A stretch of DNA of 64,000 bases from CAZBUK01 sp964495085 (GTDB taxonomy: Bacteria > Bacteroidota > Ignavibacteria > T3Sed10-11), in the NCBI GenBank assembly GCA_964495085.1, contig CAZBUK010000001.1, forward strand, positions 61,549 to 125,548, read 5' to 3'. Of the stretch, positions 61,963-64,000 are shown one piece after another. Every line of letters begins with the position of its first letter. The first letter of the stretch is position 1. Position numbers and translations under genes: made by a program. The notes under the pieces are model-generated. The model saw nothing but the letters and a program-made list of their open reading frames with translations, was not told the DNA's origin and made no database searches.

Positions 61963-63429
61963 TTATAGGGTTTCGCTCTCCACAGCATTCAGATTATCGT
62001 TAATCCAATCGAATATGGTATGCGTCCGCACATGCGAGCGCATCTTCTCCATCCGGCGTCTTTTTTCGGCTTCTGGCATCTCCAGCGCTTTCTTAATCAT
62101 CAGGGCGAAATGATCGACATCGAACGGATTTATGGTAACCGCGGCGGTGAGTTCGTCGACCGCGCCGACGAACTCGCTCAGAATGAGCACGCCGTTCTCA
62201 TCTATCTGAGATGCGACGTACTCTTTGGCGACGAGGTTCATCCCATCCTGAATCGAACTCACGATCGCCATATCCGCAATGCGATAGTAATGTACCAGTT
62301 CGGCATGCGAAAACGAGGAGGGGAAATACAGAATCGGCTTCCAATCCGGCGTACCGTGTCGTTCATTGATGCGCTCTATCAGGTTCTCCACCTGCCGTTT
62401 GAGATCGCTGTACTCCTGTATTTTTGTCCGCGAAGGGACCGCGATCTGGATGAACGTGAATCTGCAGCGGTACTCCGGATATCGATCGAAGAAAACCTGC
62501 AGGGCTTCGATTCGTTCGCGTATTCCCTTGGAATAATCGAGCCGGTCGACTCCTATGCCGATTCGCCTCTCCCGGAGCATTAGTTTCGTCCTGAGAGCGT
62601 CCGACTTTCTCCCGGATTTTTCGCTTCGCGCCAATCCGTCGAAGTGATCGAAGTCGATACTGATCGGAAGCGGAGCGAGAGATATCTCCCGACCGTCCCA
62701 GAATATTTTATTTCTCGCCGGATCGATCTCGGCATGCAGCTCTTTTCCGACGCATTCCATAAAGTTATCGCAGTAACGCTGAATGTGAAATCCGATCAAT
62801 GAACATCCGAGCATGCCTTTCAGGATTTCCAGGTGCTGAGGAAGAACTCGGAATATTTCCCAGGGAGGCCAGGGTATATGCCAGAACATTGCAAGCGTGA
62901 GTTGAGGCAGCCTTGACCGTAGCATGTAAGGCATGAGGGTAAAATGATAATCCTGAATCCAGACTACATCCCGCTGATTTTTAATTTCCGGAACGACCGC
63001 ATCCGCGAATTTTCGGTTCACCTCGAAATAACGCCGCCAATGCCTCGGTTTGAATCTCGATTTTTCAAGCAGCATATGACAGAGCGGCCACAACGCCTGG
63101 TTGGAGAACCCGTAATAAAAACCGTCTACTTCCTTCTGTCCCAGCCAGACCCGCTTTAACGTATACGAGGGATCGTCGGGAGGCACGAGGAGTTTTCCGT
63201 TTTCGTCCGACATTTCGGCGTCGGCGCTGCCGCTTCCCCACGCGATCCATGTTCCGTGAAGGGCCCGCATGACGGGATCGAGCGCCGAGGTCAGTCCGCC
63301 GGCAGGCCGATCGATCCGTATTCCCTGTTTTGTTTTTCGATGGATGTACGGTTCCCGGTTCGATACCAGTACCAGCGAACGATCTATAAAACGCTCTTTG
63401 AACAGTTGGCTGATGGTTTCCGCATTCAC
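61963..63429 (-). CDS. otsA: Trehalose-6-phosphate synthase
   Basis: 488-residue GT20 enzyme joining (UDP-/ADP-)glucose and glucose-6-phosphate. Typical features: LVSNREPYIHRKTKQGI with the following GGLTSALDPVM, VWIQDYHFTLMPYMLR, FWHIPWPPWEIFRVLP, GVDRLDYSKGIRERI and VLILSEFVGAVDEL with the donor-binding glutamate. Start overlaps the stop of the small upstream gene by 4 bases. Confidence 0.96.
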   Translation of the reverse strand: MNAETISQLFKERFIDRSLVLVSNREPYIHRKTKQGIRIDRPAGGLTSALDPVMRALHGTWIAWGSGSADAEMSDENGKLLVPPDDPSYTLKRVWLGQKEVDGFYYGFSNQALWPLCHMLLEKSRFKPRHWRRYFEVNRKFADAVVPEIKNQRDVVWIQDYHFTLMPYMLRSRLPQLTLAMFWHIPWPPWEIFRVLPQHLEILKGMLGCSLIGFHIQRYCDNFMECVGKELHAEIDPARNKIFWDGREISLAPLPISIDFDHFDGLARSEKSGRKSDALRTKLMLRERRIGIGVDRLDYSKGIRERIEALQVFFDRYPEYRCRFTFIQIAVPSRTKIQEYSDLKRQVENLIERINERHGTPDWKPILYFPSSFSHAELVHYYRIADMAIVSSIQDGMNLVAKEYVASQIDENGVLILSEFVGAVDELTAAVTINPFDVDHFALMIKKALEMPEAEKRRRMEKMRSHVRTHTIFDWINDNLNAVESETL

Positions 63430-63632
63430 GCGTCTAATTTGTTCCTTAAGTCTTCAAGAATCGTCTCGATGTCGGCGTTCTCCTGGGAAGAGATATCGCC
63501 GAGCGTTTTGATCCGTTCGGTTATGCTGCTGAAATCGACGTTCCTGAAATGTTCTCTGAGGATGACCTCACATTCGGGATGGAAATGAAGCAGAACGCTG
63601 AGGGGGGTTTCTGGTTTGATGTCCACGCCCAT
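63426..63632 (-). CDS. Small DUF1858/ScdA-N-like domain protein
   Basis: 68 residues: IKPETPLSVLLHFHPECEVILREHF matches the start of DUF1858/ScdA-N-type domains (a short three-helix module often near iron-sulfur or NO-repair proteins), here with HFHPECE and little else. First gene of the trehalose operon, coupled to otsA by ATGA. CCGGAGAG precedes the start. A role in trehalose metabolism is not evident. Confidence 0.7.
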   Translation of the reverse strand: MGVDIKPETPLSVLLHFHPECEVILREHFRNVDFSSITERIKTLGDISSQENADIETILEDLRNKLDA

Positions 63633-63799
63633 AGTTGCTCTCCGGAGATACTCGATTACCAGGCACTCTATATGTAAAAGAAAAAGTTCGAAACATGCAA
63701 ATCCAGTGAAAATATTGAGAATATTTGTAAGTTTGCGTATTTTACTGCACAGATCGCGCCCTCGTGAGGCGTTGACGAGTCATCGTTTCGGGACTCACT

Positions 63800-64000
63800 A
63801 TGCGGCACTTCATTATCGATGCCCATAATGTACTTTTCTCCTCTGCCGAACTTCGCTCGCTGTTGTCCGGAAATCCGATCCATGCTTACCGAAAGCTCCT
63901 GCAGACCTGCGATTCCTTAGCACATCATACCAACATCGTTTTCACGGCGGTGTTCGACGGCTTCGAGCCCGAAGGATTTTCTTATTTACATAAAAAGATT
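63800..64000 (+). CDS. NYN/PIN-like RNase-domain protein, partial at window end
   Basis: The first 67 codons of a gene running off the window. The opening RHFIIDAHNVLFSS carries the early Asp of NYN/YacP-like nucleases (pattern IIDAHN), and TAVFDGFEPEG fits the following acidic strand (VFDG). These proteins act in RNA processing; Smr or other fused domains may lie downstream. The previous 167 bases hold a divergent promoter region. Confidence 0.75.
   Translation, partial: MRHFIIDAHNVLFSSAELRSLLSGNPIHAYRKLLQTCDSLAHHTNIVFTAVFDGFEPEGFSYLHKKI

Overview
This window is a contiguous stretch of a Gram-negative bacterial chromosome. One short run of Ns (633-642) interrupts the first gene. Outer-membrane genes (lptE, a SusC/SusD pair, several lipoproteins), a starch-utilisation-type TonB system and the gene order miaB - SPOR - sigma-54 activator - lptE suggest the Bacteroidota/Chlorobiota/Ignavibacteriota (FCB) superphylum. 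Many promoters are ordinary TTGACA-N17-TATAAT-like (for example before larA, the CBS gene, the tRNA and rpsT), and several genes have clear GGAGG-type ribosome sites. I therefore favour a lineage outside classical Bacteroidia, such as Ignavibacteria, Calditrichota or KSB1-like. This placement is inference. There are no rRNAs, insertion sequences, phage genes or CRISPR arrays.

Layout. 1-8.3 kb: glycogen debranching enzyme, inositol-phosphatase family enzyme, membrane-anchored 2Fe-2S ferredoxin, CBS protein, UbiB kinase with a phasin-like partner, and pyrimidine-nucleoside phosphorylase. 8.4-10.8 kb: sodium:solute symporter co-translated with a winged-helix-like protein. 10.8-18.2 kb: a metal operon headed by a promoter that runs into a perfect DtxR-type palindrome. 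It encodes a DtxR regulator, a membrane-tethered DtxR-FeoA fusion, a FeoB split into GTPase and permease halves, a decayed DtxR tail, and an Mn/Zn/Fe ABC transporter whose permease carries its own DtxR domain. 18.2-24.6 kb: amidase, HDOD-domain relic, saccharopine-dehydrogenase-like protein, an Ogg2-MutT oxidised-guanine repair pair, an unknown toroid-like protein and a HAD phosphatase. 24.7-33.4 kb (+): LarA-like protein, cNMP/GAF histidine kinase, flotillin FloA, methyltransferase, membrane protein, tRNA-Leu(TAG), then tig-clpP-clpX.

33.5-42.3 kb: NfeD; a TPP riboswitch placed before a PurM/HypE-like protein that is not HypE; a strong terminator; the susD-susC pair; and about 1 kb of AT-rich DNA without a supported gene. 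42.3-50 kb: tpiA, tandem Usp, gatB, sucC, P5C dehydrogenase, a BadF-type ATPase and rpsT. 50.3-54.8 kb: envelope and tRNA-modification operon (miaB, SPOR, sigma-54 activator, lptE, TPR). 55.1-59.2 kb: pta, thpR, recA, recX and a DEDDy exonuclease. 59.2-63.6 kb: a trehalose operon holding both the OtsA/OtsB route and a TreT-type synthase with a DUF5752 protein. The window ends inside a NYN/PIN-like gene.

The most promising items are the TPP-riboswitch-controlled PurM-like gene and the metal operon in which three separate DtxR modules (soluble, membrane-tethered with FeoA, and permease-fused) sit on one transcript with their own transporters.
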